NCBI GenBank assembly: GCA_039105265.1
Contig: JAPFFF010000012.1
Span: 1,116,001-1,180,000, forward strand
From: Tritrichomonas musculus
Lineage: Eukaryota; Parabasalia; Tritrichomonadida; Tritrichomonadidae
Length of the DNA: 64,000 nucleotides
Reading direction: 5' to 3'
The position numbers and the translations under genes are program-made. Below are positions 21,110-32,849 of this stretch, piece by piece. The notes below the pieces were generated by a model. That model did not search any database and was not told the origin of the DNA. It worked only from the letters and a program-made list of their open reading frames with translations. How positions within the stretch are numbered: position 1 is the stretch's first letter; each line of letters begins with the position of its first letter.

Positions 21110-22616
21110 TAAATCCGTATTTATCTTATTATATAAAATTGTTATTCATTATTTTATAAAATTGATATATTAAAATATTATATTATAAAATTATTCTATT
21201 GATTTATTTAGCATATATTGCTTATTCAACCTAGTTTTTTATTTATAATAATTGTTAACATTCAAATTTCTGAATGCTATTTGTAATTTGATATATTGTT
21301 TTTGATGATTATATACAAGCAATTTGGATTTATTTTTATCAAAAAAGGTATTAATAGAGAAAAATTTAATTGAAAATAAAGTTAAAGTTATTGTTCTGAT
21401 ATTCGAGATTTCATATCACTAAAACTCCACATTGTTTATCTTTATGAAAAATGTAATATTACATGTAAAGCAAATTTTTAAAAAACTGATTTATTTCACC
21501 AATCTCTATTAAGAATTTGTTGAAATCTCATCCCTCATAAAATACAAAATCAAGGAAGCTTTTTCGAGCTTTGGACACTCGCTTTTTCTGGTAAATGATG
21601 GTTTAATTTTGGTTTATGGAATCAGCGCAAGGTGAAAATTCTGACTAATCAGGATGAAGCTTAAAGGAAAAATGAATCATTCAAAGACAGTAGTGATGAT
21701 GCATCATTTTATTACGAAATCAAAAGGTTTCCTCATCTTTAAATATCATTCAATATTGTTATTTATTATTTTTTCTAGGATAAATGATTTGAGTTGTATT
21801 TTCTTAGCAGAAGCTCAGAAAGACTCCCTCCATTCATTTTTAGAGAGCAATCTAAAAAGTAGCCAATTTGATCCGATAAGTCCAATTTCATCATATCATA
21901 TGGGATTACAACAGCCTGCATAACAGAAAACCAGGCGCCAACAATGTTTTACTAGATTCCAAATTTTATTCATATCTAACTATTTTATATTTAAGGTCTC
22001 AATTTTGTGATTCCAAATTCATCGTTTCAGAATTGATTGAAAGGCAAACCGCAATTTCCTTCATTCTGGCATTTATTCACATGGAAGGATTCTTTATGAG
22101 TTGTGAGCTGGAATTCAGCCTTTCAATCATACTAAAAGCTCACATCTTGTTTTCGAAGCAGCTCAAAATTGAAATCCTTCCAGTGATTCCAACTTACGTG
22201 AATGAGAACTGGAGGAAAATGATTGAAAGCTTCGTTTTTTGATACATTATTTCGTTTTTTGAATTGTCTGTGTTTTGATACATTATCACGTCCAAGCCGT
22301 AATGAGGTTTTTTCTGAGTTAGGAACAAGCAATTATTACGCTGATGAAATGAGCAGAGGATCAATTGAAGAATTCAAAAAAATCTTATCAAATTCAAGTG
22401 ATGTGAAACTTGATTTTTTCGAACGAAGTAAGTGAAATTAGTCTTGAAACAGAAGAGCAGCAAGATGAAGTAAGTACTATTCTGATTAAATTGAAAGAAG
22501 GAGGTCAAGCAGGTGATAATACTTCACAATTCATTTTGATGGTTGCTCAGTTTGAGAGGTTATTTGGTCCCTCTTATTCTGATGAATGTTATAAATATTC
22601 ATTGCAATGCATCTGA
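21110..22616 (+). pseudogene. Unrecognised decayed coding region
   Basis: Between 21650 and 22616 several short plus-strand frames have protein-like composition (for example IERQTAISFILAFIHMEG near 22040 and GGQAGDNTSQFILMVAQFE near 22500). They lie in different frames and none is long. The codon pattern looks like a gene broken many times rather than random AT-rich DNA. I do not recognise the family. The first ~540 bases (21110-21650) hold nothing I can name and should contain the TMEM62-like promoter. Confidence 0.35.
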
Positions 22617-23253
22617 AAAATTAATCATAATTATGAAATTTTGGGAAATATATTGAAAAGATGATGTAATTTGGTATTTCCAAATTGGAGCCAAAATTGG
22701 ATATCTTGAACTGATGTATTTGTGAGCCATTCGAAATGGGCACAAAAAATTCTTATAAAAAGAAACAAATAATGAATGAAATTGATGCAATTGTGTGCAC
22801 AATTTGAGTTACGCTCTCAGCTTTGTTGAGAATTTGCATCCATCTTTTGAAAGGAATCAACATTATAAAGATTCCAATCAGCAGCTGCCAAAAATGATTT
22901 TTATGGTTTGTTGTAGTTTTATTTGATATGTAAAAATGAATGTCATATTTAATAATTATTAAATGATTAATTAACAAAGAGTTTGAATAAGAATAAAAAA
23001 TAATTTTTTTTGATAAATGTAGGTAAAAAATACAATGCATTTTATTAACTTTTGGAAGACACATAATATTTTTTATTAAATTTGAATTGATTATAAAAAG
23101 TTATCATTCAAAATGTACAAAGATATGAATATTTTCTTTGTAATCTTCAATTCTTATTCCAAGTAGGTGTTTAGAAAGTAAAAGTTTGGCACAGAATCTA
23201 TCCAAATGATAACGGTATTGATTCTCTTCATTTTTGTGATGTATGCATTAAGA
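22617..23253. other. Intergenic stretch, nothing recognised
   Basis: About 640 bases downstream of the second DUF3447 gene. Some of it could be more of the decayed region to the left, but I see no convincing frame or repeat. Confidence 0.4.
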
Positions 23254-25392
23254 CTAATTATTTAAGATTTTATTTTTCTTTTTCATGTGCTCAAAAATAA
23301 GACAAATAACATCGCGGTTTTTTGTATACAATGCTAATTGCAAGACAGTATTTTCACGTCTAGTTTCTCCATTATAGTTTATTTCTTTATTGATTTTAGT
23401 ATCAAGGTCAATGTTTGGACATTCCAATAAGAGCTTAATTAAATTTATGTTTCCTTCTTCAACAGCTGTAGATAAAATTGTTCGATTTTGATAATTTTTA
23501 TCTGAGAAAATGGTATTAGGGTTGATTCTTTGATTTTTAAATAACAAATGAATTATTTCATCATTTCCTTTTTCAATTGCTATTGACAACTCTGTTTTTT
23601 CTCCAGATTCAAATTCACCTTCATAATCATGGTGAATAAATTTAAGTTTTTCTTTATTAGGTTCTATTTTTGGGCATTCAAGTAAAAGTTTAATTACTTC
23701 TAAATCTTCATTTTCAATCGCAATCGATAATGGCGTTTCTTCATCGCTTAAATACTGTTTCGCTTGCATTTTTATAAATTCAAATTTAACATTAGGATCA
23801 AAATATGGGCAATCTAATAAAAGCTTAATTAATTTTATGTTTTTTTCTTCAACAGCCCGAAATAAGATTGATTGTGTTTTACCAATCTCTTCAGACAGTT
23901 CATTAAGATCAGTCCTTTGATCATTTATTAAAAGTTTTAAGATTTCATCATTGTCTTTTTTAATTGCTAATAATAATTCTCCATTTGCATTTGGAAGAGT
24001 TTTTTCATTTGAAAATAAAATATTAATTATTTCTGTATTTTCCATTTCAATTGCCATTGATAATGGTGTCCATGTTTCATATCTTGTACCATAACTAATT
24101 AAAAGTTTGATATTTGGATCAATATTTGGACATTTCATTAAAAGTTTAATTAATTCTATATTTTTATTTTCAACAGCCTTTGATAATTCTGTCATTTCTT
24201 CATCAATAGTTTCACCACGATCACTATTATTTTTTCTAATTCTTTGAATATAATTTGGATTGATCTTTGGAATTGATAATAAAAACTTAATTAATTTAAT
24301 ATCATTCTTCTCAATAGCAAATGATAGTAGCCTTTTATTATCTTTTACGTCATTTATATCTAAATATGATTCCCTGAAAAGTAAATTGAAAAAGTCATAA
24401 TCATATCTAATTAATGATGGAATTTGATCAATAGGCAAATCGAATTTTGAATATGAATCCAAATCAATTGGCATCATTTCATAATTATTAAATTTCAAAC
24501 AATAATGAAAATAGCATATATTTTGATTTTTTTGGTCTAGCAAGTATCTTGCCAAATCATTATGGTGGCATTTAATTGCATATTTAATGCAGAATTCATA
24601 TGCTTTTTCATTTAATTTAACATTGTTTCCTTCAAGAATATGAATTATGTCTGGATTTCGGCCATGAATTGCATAGAACCACAATGATGGCACCAGCTTA
24701 ACATTATTTTTAATTAAAAACTGAAAAATTTGAATCGAGCCAAAAAATGCTGCATATTCAATTAGCGTTGGATCCCTGTTGTTTAAAAATGGATTTGTTT
24801 CAAAATCAGATTTATTTATTTGGCTATTTAAATCATAATTTGTTTGATTAATATATTTAATGAATTCTTCAACATAATCATTACGAATAAGCATTGCAAT
24901 ATAACTATCATTTTCACCGCATTTTCTCTTTTCTATATCATAGTTATCAGAGTATGTTCCTGTATAGTACTTGTCAATAATTGGCATAAAATAAGTATTG
25001 CATGATGGAGAAATCAAAATATTAATGATTGATTCATCTGGATCGATTATCTTATTGTCAATTAAGAAATAAAGAATTCTTTTGCTTCCTGAAAAAATGT
25101 TAAAAAGTTCCTGATTTGTCAAACTTTGATTAATATCTTCTTTTAAGTAGATAAAGATTTCTTCAATTCTAAAAGAAATTTCTGGACTTCGATGATCAAT
25201 AATATTTTTCAGAAAATTAAGAAATTCTTTCAAATCTATTCCATTTCCTTGAGATTTCAGTTCATCTAGATATTTATGAATGCTAAAATCATTTTCAAGA
25301 TTTTCTCAATTTATATAGTTAAGAATTGTTTTAGGGACAAGGGCCTTTTTTTCAATGTAATTTTGAATATCGGGACTTATTGTGCTAGACAT
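23254..25392 (-). pseudogene. DUF3447/ankyrin-repeat protein with in-frame TGA at codon 29
   Basis: An ATG at 25392, 14 bases after an initiator-like TCATT, opens a frame (MSSTISPDIQNYIEKKALV) that meets TGA at 25306-25308. The same frame then runs open for 684 codons to the stop at 23254. The open part has no good ATG near its beginning; its next Met comes well inside the domain, so 25392 looks like the native start. The protein has a helical N-terminal region and about a dozen ankyrin-like units such as NIELIKLLMKCPNIDPN and DLEVIKLLLECPKIEPN, the usual DUF3447 arrangement of trichomonads. The protein should mediate protein contacts; the partner is unknown. One stop in over 700 codons suggests very recent inactivation, a sequence error, or readthrough. 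Confidence 0.8.
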
Positions 25393-25403
25393 CCAAATAT
25401 AAA

Positions 25404-25408
25404 AATGA
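25404..25408 (-). promoter_or_regulatory. Initiator (Inr)-like TCATT
   Basis: TCATT on the minus strand, with +1 at 25406, lies 14 bases before the ATG at 25392. It supports 25392 as the native start of the ankyrin gene despite the early TGA. Confidence 0.4.
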
Positions 25409-26986
25409 AATCAATCCATTATTGGCAAAAATTATAAAATTTTATATAAAATTTTCCAAAATTTTGGAAAATTATGGATAATTATCATTTTTGAATATTT
25501 TTAGTGGAAGAAAAATTTAGCAATTTCTACAAAAATTTTTATTCAATTTTTTTGTATTATTTTTAATCGTAGTTGCCAAACACTTTGTTTCATAATCAAC
25601 AAATCTAGCAAGTAGACGAATTTAAGTAAAACCAACAGTTTTACATCATAGGTACATACTATTTATTCATAATAGCTCTCAAAAGTTTAATCATATGCGT
25701 CCAAACTAAAAATCAATTATAGTGAATTTCTTATGTTTCCAAAAATAAAGAAGAATTCATTAGGTAAGCAATTAATGTCTGCACTTTTCACTGGATTTTC
25801 ATTCAAAATTGAATATTATTGAATATCCAAAAAAAAATTCGCGCTTTTCTCTCGACTCGGTTTCTCCTCGCTCGACTCCCGCTATGTGGTATGTAGTCTC
25901 GGTAAAAATTTATAAAAAATATTAAAAGATTAAAAATTAATATTAATTTTGTTTCAATTTTAGAAAAATTGAAAATGAGGGCCGTCATTTCACTGGACAG
26001 TCAAAACTAGCCTAGAAATATCAAAAAAAATCTTTTTTTTTTTTTTTTTTTTTTTTAATCTCTTCATTTTTTCTTGAAAATTTTACTCTATAACTTTCAC
26101 GAAAATATGAACTCTGTCAAACAAACTTGATCCAAAAGGCTGGTGGCAGATTTTTAAGCTGATTATCCTTGATTGAAAAGAATCAAATAGAGGTTTAAGC
26201 TTAAAGCATTTCTTTTCATTTTCATAAAAATTCATGTTTTTTATTATGATGAGAGAAAGTTTTTGAACAATCTGAAAGTGTTAAAACGTAATTTTTTTTC
26301 TTTATTCAAATGAAAAAAATTGATCTTGATTGATGTAAACAAAATCTTTCTTATGAATTAAATCATGATAAACGTGATTTGGTGACATTATAACAAGATA
26401 TTTGCTTAAGTCGTCCATGAATGATTGAGACTTGAAAAGTAATTTTATGCACTTAAAAATGTTTGGGTATTACTATAGCTGAATCTTTTTTCGACACCCG
26501 GTACTATGTAGATTAATTAATCAGAATTTTAAAAGATTCAGCAAGAAGAACACTTTTAAATTGATTGCACATTTTAATTTCATTGTTTCTAAGAATTATT
26601 TAATGCATTGAATTAGGTGCTTAGCAATTTTCAGGTACATCAAATTTAAATTCTTTCAAATAAAGAATTATAAAAAATATTTATTTTTTCTCATTCAACA
26701 TCATGCGATTGAGTATCATTAATAAAAATGATATCTTGAAGATTATCAACAAAAATTGCCTTCGAATAAATATCTTTATTAATGTAATAATTAATTACAT
26801 AAGCATTTAAAATGATAAATATTTTACATAATTATAATAACTTTTAAAAATCATCAATTTGCTTTAAAATATATTTTTATTATCAAGATATTATATTGTG
26901 GAAAATTTTTAAACAATAATTTAAAACATGATCGTTAAAATTTTATTTTAACAATTTTTGAATATCTTGTTTTTTTATCTCAAAAA
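25409..26986. other. Intergenic region with a short GC-rich island
   Basis: This 1.6-kb stretch is AT-rich except for 25843-25905, which reads TCGACTCGGTTTCTCCTCGC and onward and is far richer in GC than its surroundings. A 28-base poly-T lies at about 26033-26058. I see no gene. The GC island has no tRNA fold that I could draw; its nature is unknown. Confidence 0.5.
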
Positions 26987-28300
26987 ATGTCTAATCCTTC
27001 TCAAGCCAAGATCGCGCTTCAAGTTTTTTTAAATTTTATCAATCTTTTAAAAAATGAACTTTTAAAAGATGATACATCTCTTTTTGGAAATGATAAAATT
27101 AAAAAAATAATTAAAAGTTTCACCATATATATAATTGATAATGATCTTGATCAAATAAAATCAAATATTGAATCGAATATAATCATCAGTGATCAAATCG
27201 AGCTTTTTGATAATAATCAAAAATAAAAATATCATTTATTCAGTTCTTGTTTTTGAAAAAACACTAATATTTATTGGTGAGGACGATCTTAATAAATTCC
27301 GATCAAATAATTTGGGTATTCCGATTCTTTCTTTTCAAGATATCTCTAAAGATTCAACTTTTGAAGAAGAAAGCGGAGCTCTAAATTGTCAATTTTGCAT
27401 TAAAACAACAGAAAAAACTTTTAAAAAAAATTGGTCGATTATTTCTCGATGCATAGCTGGTTATGAAAACACAAAAAGAAATCGAGCTCTAAGTCAAAAT
27501 TCGGATTCTGACATGATAACAATAGAGAGAAAAGATTTTGAGAAATTTGGGAAGTGGTTCTTGTTCTCAAGTTGATTTAATTTATCATTTAGAAAAACGT
27601 GAATTGATGGCAATGAAGTGTTATTTTATTAATGATGAAGAACAAACAAAATTATTTGATCGAGAAAAAAAGAGCTATTCAGAAATCATCCATCGCTTTT
27701 TGCCTAAGTTTTATGGAGCATCTGAAAAAGAAAAATATTTGGTAATGGAATTTATAAATGGACTAACTCTGAGTCATATTGATAAAATACAGTTAAATGA
27801 CGAAGATGTGGTTATAATTATTTTTGAATTAATTGTGATCCTCGAGTATCTTCATTCAAAAAAATTAATTTATCGAGATTTGAATCTTAATAACATTATG
27901 ATTGACATATTTAAAAATGTTGTTTTGATTGATTGTTTCTGAAAAATGCGATATTTATTCACTTGGTAAGATAATCGATTATATAATTGAGACAAAAATA
28001 AGTAATTCGTCTCAAGCAGAGTAAATTGAAAGTCTAAGTAAAAATTGTACTGATCCAAAACCTGAAAAACGTTTGCCTATTATTGATGTATTCTTTCTAT
28101 TCGTCAGGAGATTTTATCCAGTGATTAAAGATAGATATTTATCAGATATTTTTGAACAAATATTAAAGAAGTACCAGAATTTGGGAAATGATCGTTATAT
28201 TCAATATAATATTTCTTTATCTCAAAATAATTATCCACAAGCACAAAATAATCTTGGCAATATTTATTATGAAGGTCAATATATGTTACACACGAAATAA
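26987..28300 (+). pseudogene. Decayed TKL-type protein kinase with Sel1-like repeat
   Basis: The region starts MSNPSQAKIALQVFLNFI and keeps recognisable kinase sequence spread over three frames: a glycine loop (GSGSCSQV, ~27545), the Lys strand (LMAMKCYF), the hinge (YLVMEFINGLTL, ~27740) and a degenerate HRD loop (YRDLNLNN, ~27870). The DFG and activation segment are missing: IDCF is followed directly by a C-lobe piece (CDIYSLGKIIDYI) in another frame. There are frame changes near 27.2, 27.54 and 27.94 kb and a stop near 28.02 kb. The end carries NNYPQAQNNLGNIYYEGQY, a Sel1-type repeat, as in the kinase-Sel1 proteins common in trichomonads. It cannot make an active kinase. Confidence 0.8.
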
Positions 28301-29330
28301 TTGAAATTTTCAGAATTGAGAACATTATTTGATTAATATTTTGTCATAAAAATGGTTGGTTTAGATGATTGAATGGCCTATTTGGCTTCCTAAATTGATA
28401 TAATTTATGATTTAATTGTTAAAATCAGTATTAAATTAGAAAAAGAAGATTTTTTAAGGAGTACTCCACCAATTTGAGAGATTAAATGGTCATATCACAT
28501 ATCTCCAAAAATGATTGATTTGTGTAAACATGTGCAATTATTTTTATCTTTATATGTTTATTGTAAACATATAAACTATTATAATGATTTTAGAATTATA
28601 TAACGTGAAAAAAAAATATGAAAATGCTGATGAATGAATAGAGAGCCTTATATATTAGTATAATACATATTTCTTATCTTTTTTTCAGAGTTTGATCAAA
28701 TTCAGAAGAGATACAAAGAGAGTAAGCTTAAAAATATTATTTTTGACTTGCTGATTGATATCATATTTCGACAATCATCAGCACGAAAAATAATTCTTTT
28801 ATACTAAATGAAAACGTGATATTCGTAGCTGAAGTGATGGTAATTATGATAAACTGGATCTAATTTTTTTTTTTATCCATCACAAAAAAGTTTGCAGCGA
28901 TTTTAAAATTAAACGTGCGTTTTTAATTTTGGTTAACTTTACCTTCTAAAAAGTGATAACTACCTAACGTATATTTTTAAATTTTTTAAAATCTTTATTT
29001 TTAATAGAGAAGCTTATGATTTAAACCTTATCCTCTCAAATTTTAGATGTTTATATATATCGGATTACAAAGATATTTAAAGAGCGGATTTTCAAATTTT
29101 TGATTATACATGAAATTTGAATTTCTTAATTATGCAATATTTCATATATTGGCATTAAACTCCTATTATAATTAATATAAAAAGGTTAATAAATAAATTT
29201 TCTATTTATGATAATTAATTCAATATAGATGTGAAGATATTTATATTTTCCTCAGTGACCGTTTAAAGTGCACCCTTAATTTAAAAAATTATAAATATTA
29301 AATTATTCATTAATAAATATTTATCAAAGC
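28301..29330. other. Intergenic region, no gene seen
   Basis: About 1 kb of AT-rich sequence downstream of both the kinase remnant and IFT88. I find no coding frame or clear repeat. Confidence 0.5.
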
Positions 29331-31262
29331 TTAATATTCAAAATCAATTATACCATTGTTCTTTTTCATCACTAATTCCTGGTGAATCTGTTGATAATGA
29401 TATGTTTTTTGAGTAAGATTTAATTCATCAGATAATTGAATTAAATGTTCAATGCATTGTTTGTTTATTGGATCAATTTTGTTTGCTTTTTCATAAAATT
29501 CAAGTGCTTCTTTCTTTTGATCCAAGCTTTCATAGCATGATGCAATAATCATATAATATTTAGAATCTTTTGGAGTCAAATTCATAGCTCGTTTAAAATA
29601 AAATAATGCTTTCTCATGCATATTATTTATCATAAAATACATTCCCAGCCAAGAAACTGTTTCAATATCAGAAGGACAATATTTGAAACTTTCAATGTAG
29701 CATTCAAAAGCTTGCTTTGAATTTCCTTCTCTTTCCCAGAGAGAACCAAGATGGCTCCACATTTTAGAATCTGTTGGATTTATATTAATTAATCTATGCA
29801 TCCAATCTATTGCATTTGAAATGGATCCAATCTTTTCATAACAATCACTTATCGCATATAAAATTTCAGGACTTTTTGGAATTTTTTGATGCAACTTTTC
29901 AAAGACATCGATTGCATCTTCATAAGAGCCGATACTTTTATAAGTTAAAGCCAAATTATAGAAAGCTTCAACACAATCTGAATCGTTATAAATTGCCTTC
30001 GTATACGTCTCAATTGCTTCATTAGTTTGTCCGTTTAAAAAAAGACAATTGCCTTTGTTCACAAGAGCATTTGAGTTGTATTTGTTATATTTGAGTGCAA
30101 TTGATGAATATTTGTCTGCATTTTCAAAATCTTGTTCAATATAATATAAGAAAGATAAGTTTGTTGCTGCAAGTTCCATTAATTGTGGGTCTTTCATCTT
30201 AATTTGACGTAATTTTTCAATTGCTTTGTTTGTGTTTCGATGCTTTAAAAATGCCAACGAAAATGAAACTTCAAATTCGTTTGCTGCTTCTTGATATTTT
30301 GACATTTTCAATTGTTTATGAACAAATTCATGCATTTGTTGCCAATTTTCTTCATCTTTGCTGGCAACCAAACGTGCTGCAAGCATTATCAAGCGAATTT
30401 CTTCATTTCTTTCAATATTGAATTGATTTCCAAGAATGTCTGATTCATCTGAAATTTTTGTGTAACTTTTAACTGACAGCATTCGAATGAATGCTTCTTT
30501 TAATTGTTCAACTGAAGAGAGAACGAAATGGCATAAGACAAGATTATAAGCTGTTTGAATTGACGGTTTATAATGCATTGCTGTCTCAAATGATGATAAA
30601 GCTTCATAATAGCTGCCTTTGTGAATTTGTGCAATTCCACAATTATGGTTGAAACGTGCCAGTAATCGATTGTTTTTGTTTGTTTGAAGGTGATTGATTC
30701 CCATTTGGTAGTTTTTAATGGCATCTTCATATTTGCTTTGTGACATGTAAATGTTGCCAATTTCAAGATAAGCTATTTGCTGATTTGAGAAGCATGAATC
30801 TTTGGTTAAGTTTTGGTAACGATGGAGTGCTTCATCTAACATTTGGTTTGCTTTGAAAGCATCAGCAAGTTGCATTATTACTGTATATTTAATTGTTTTG
30901 AAATCATCTTCGTCAATATTATTTTTAATGATAAGATCTTGAAGATAATCTAGCTCTGCTTTTGCATCTTTGGCTTTCATTAGAGCCTCTTGTGGCTGAT
31001 TTTCTGAAATCAGTTTTGATGAATCTAAAACAATGTTCATAATTGTTTGTTTGACATTTTTGATTATATATTCTGGTTTGGGGTTGTTATCATTGTTGTT
31101 TTTACAGTATTGAGATAGAAAATCTGCTGCATGTTCGAGTGGTGAAATGACTTTTTTTCGCCCTTTAACTATCTCATCATCATATCCAGAAGGTTTGTGT
31201 GACGAAATTGGTCTCGTTGATGTTGGAGGCCTGTTTCGTGATGAAGATAATCTTCTGCTCAT
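29331..31262 (-). CDS. IFT88: Intraflagellar transport protein 88 homologue (TPR protein)
   Basis: A complete 643-codon frame starts at ATG 31262, with an initiator-like TCATA 12 bases upstream. Residues 1-40 are Ser/Arg/Pro-rich and disordered, as in other IFT88 proteins. The rest is a chain of tetratricopeptide repeats. Several blocks match what I remember of animal and algal IFT88 closely: AGKAKDA-like ALMKAKDAK (~93-101), LEIGNIYMSQSKYEDAIKNY (~166-185), ATNLSFLYY (~366-374) and, further on, ALVNKGNCLFLNGQTNEAIE and SKQAFECYIESFKYCPSDIE. IFT88 is a core IFT-B subunit that links cargo and kinesin-driven trains for flagellum assembly; trichomonads have several flagella, so this fits. It is a little shorter than animal IFT88, mainly at the ends. 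The gene looks intact. I am confident of the identity. Confidence 0.93.
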   Translation of the reverse strand: MSRRLSSSRNRPPTSTRPISSHKPSGYDDEIVKGRKKVISPLEHAADFLSQYCKNNNDNNPKPEYIIKNVKQTIMNIVLDSSKLISENQPQEALMKAKDAKAELDYLQDLIIKNNIDEDDFKTIKYTVIMQLADAFKANQMLDEALHRYQNLTKDSCFSNQQIAYLEIGNIYMSQSKYEDAIKNYQMGINHLQTNKNNRLLARFNHNCGIAQIHKGSYYEALSSFETAMHYKPSIQTAYNLVLCHFVLSSVEQLKEAFIRMLSVKSYTKISDESDILGNQFNIERNEEIRLIMLAARLVASKDEENWQQMHEFVHKQLKMSKYQEAANEFEVSFSLAFLKHRNTNKAIEKLRQIKMKDPQLMELAATNLSFLYYIEQDFENADKYSSIALKYNKYNSNALVNKGNCLFLNGQTNEAIETYTKAIYNDSDCVEAFYNLALTYKSIGSYEDAIDVFEKLHQKIPKSPEILYAISDCYEKIGSISNAIDWMHRLININPTDSKMWSHLGSLWEREGNSKQAFECYIESFKYCPSDIETVSWLGMYFMINNMHEKALFYFKRAMNLTPKDSKYYMIIASCYESLDQKKEALEFYEKANKIDPINKQCIEHLIQLSDELNLTQKTYHYQQIHQELVMKKNNGIIDFEY

Positions 31263-31271
31263 TGATTAAAA

Positions 31272-31276
31272 TATGA
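31272..31276 (-). promoter_or_regulatory. Initiator (Inr)-like TCATA
   Basis: TCATA on the minus strand puts +1 at 31274, 12 bases before the IFT88 ATG. The remaining gap to the SNARE gene (31277-31997) is AT-rich with a poly-T run near 31415 and must hold two divergent promoters. Confidence 0.45.
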
Positions 31277-31997
31277 ATAACGTATTTTATTTAAATTTTG
31301 AATTTAATTCAAATATAAAAACATGTCGGCAATTACGGTTAATTTCATTGAATTTTCTTGATTTAAAATTTTTAAAATCCTGCCCACATCTGAACACAAT
31401 CAACCATCATTTTTTTTTTTTTTTTTTTTTTAATTGAACATTCAGATAAATTGATCTGCTTTTAAAAACTAAAAATAAACAAGCAAATATTTGGGAATAA
31501 TTCATATTTTATTGCATTTTGGGAATGTTGATTTCATTTATTATCATTTGATAAATATTTTGTGTCAGTGCTTCTTCCCTCAGATGGGCTTGGTGTCAAT
31601 GTTTGATTCATTAATTTATTTAAATATTATTAATTTCAAAAAATAGGTTTTAATGATGAATGCTTAAATTTTTATTGGTAAGCAAGAAAATGACTGGTAA
31701 GATACGATAATAATGTCTACATTACAAACAAGTATATATAAATTTGTTGGAATTTCAAAATTTTATTACTTAAAATCTGTTTTTTGCTGGTTTATTCGTT
31801 TTTTATCATGGTATTATGCAACAAATGAGAGTTTTATAAAAAGTTTTATATCAAATCGAATATAAGAGAAATGGCATTTTATACCATTAATTTTTATAAG
31901 GAAATGTAATTGAACCATTAATCGTTTGACAGTTGAATCTATAAACTTTTTCATAATGTAGTGATCGGATTTTCTAAGAGAAAAAATAGAATAATAA

Positions 31998-32318
31998 ATG
32001 TCTCAGCAAAGACAGCAGGAAAGGCAAGAGCTTAATCAGAAGCTTGATGAAAAAATCGATCAGCTTGTCATCCAAACAGGTCAACAAAATCAGAATGCCA
32101 GTCAAATTGGCTCTACATTATCAAGCCAAATCGATCAAACCAAGCAAATTAACGATCACATGGATAAAACACAAGGAAAAGTCGATAGAGCTGTTGTCGC
32201 CGTTGGAAAAATTAAAACTACCTGGGATGTACTCATTGCATGGATTTTAATTATTTTGTTGATTATCGCTATAATTATTGTTTGGGCCAAGGCCAAACCA
32301 ATCAAAAAGAAGAATTAG
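31998..32318 (+). CDS. Small tail-anchored Qc-SNARE-like protein
   Basis: The 106-residue product begins MSQQRQQERQELNQKLDE and has a heptad-patterned helix at about 14-72, followed by a single hydrophobic span (77-96, DVLIAWILIILLIIAII) and a short basic tail. In the helix, LSSQIDQTKQINDHMDK followed by GKVDRAVVAVGKI lines up with the C-terminal SNARE motif of SNAP-25/syntaxin-6-type Q-SNAREs, with Q44 as the likely zero-layer glutamine. SNAREs of this kind pair with three other helices to fuse vesicles with target membranes; the C-terminal anchor is inserted after translation. There is no N-terminal regulatory domain, so the protein is nearly a bare SNARE motif. Bet1, Syntaxin-8 or Use1-like roles cannot be told apart here. 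Confidence 0.75.
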   Translation: MSQQRQQERQELNQKLDEKIDQLVIQTGQQNQNASQIGSTLSSQIDQTKQINDHMDKTQGKVDRAVVAVGKIKTTWDVLIAWILIILLIIAIIIVWAKAKPIKKKN

Positions 32319-32849
32319 AATATTTTCCTTGAGGCGAACATTTTTTATTTCTTTATTATCTCTTTTTCATTTTATTTTAAATTTTGCAGATCTAATCCTT
32401 ATTTTTTTAATTATTCTTTCTTTTTTGGAGCTTTTTATTAATTTTTTCCTATTTTAAATAGTAAAAAGTAGCTATTTTCTCAAATGAGAATTTGATGGAT
32501 TTGGTTATTAAAAAAAAATAGAATTAAATATATAATTTCCAAAGATGATTTATAAAGTAAAAGGCCAACGAAAATGTTAAAAGAAATTATTCTGAGAAAT
32601 AACATCATATTGAATAAATATATCATGATAGAACTAATTAACTCAAAAGCAAGCATGGGTTAAAAAAAAATGGAGCATTGATATTGGATATTAGTTACTA
32701 ACTTGTTTGAATTGAAGTTGATGATAGGAAAACTAACGATTTATTTTATAACTTTTTCTTTTGACCTTTTTTAACCATAACTGTTTTTTCTTTTGACCTT
32801 TACTATTCAAAAAAAAGAAAAAAAAAAAAATATCTAAAAAAAATGGGTT

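Noticed and set aside
23254-25233. Start of the second DUF3447 protein at 25233
   Set aside because: That codon is TTG; the true ATG with an initiator motif is at 25392.
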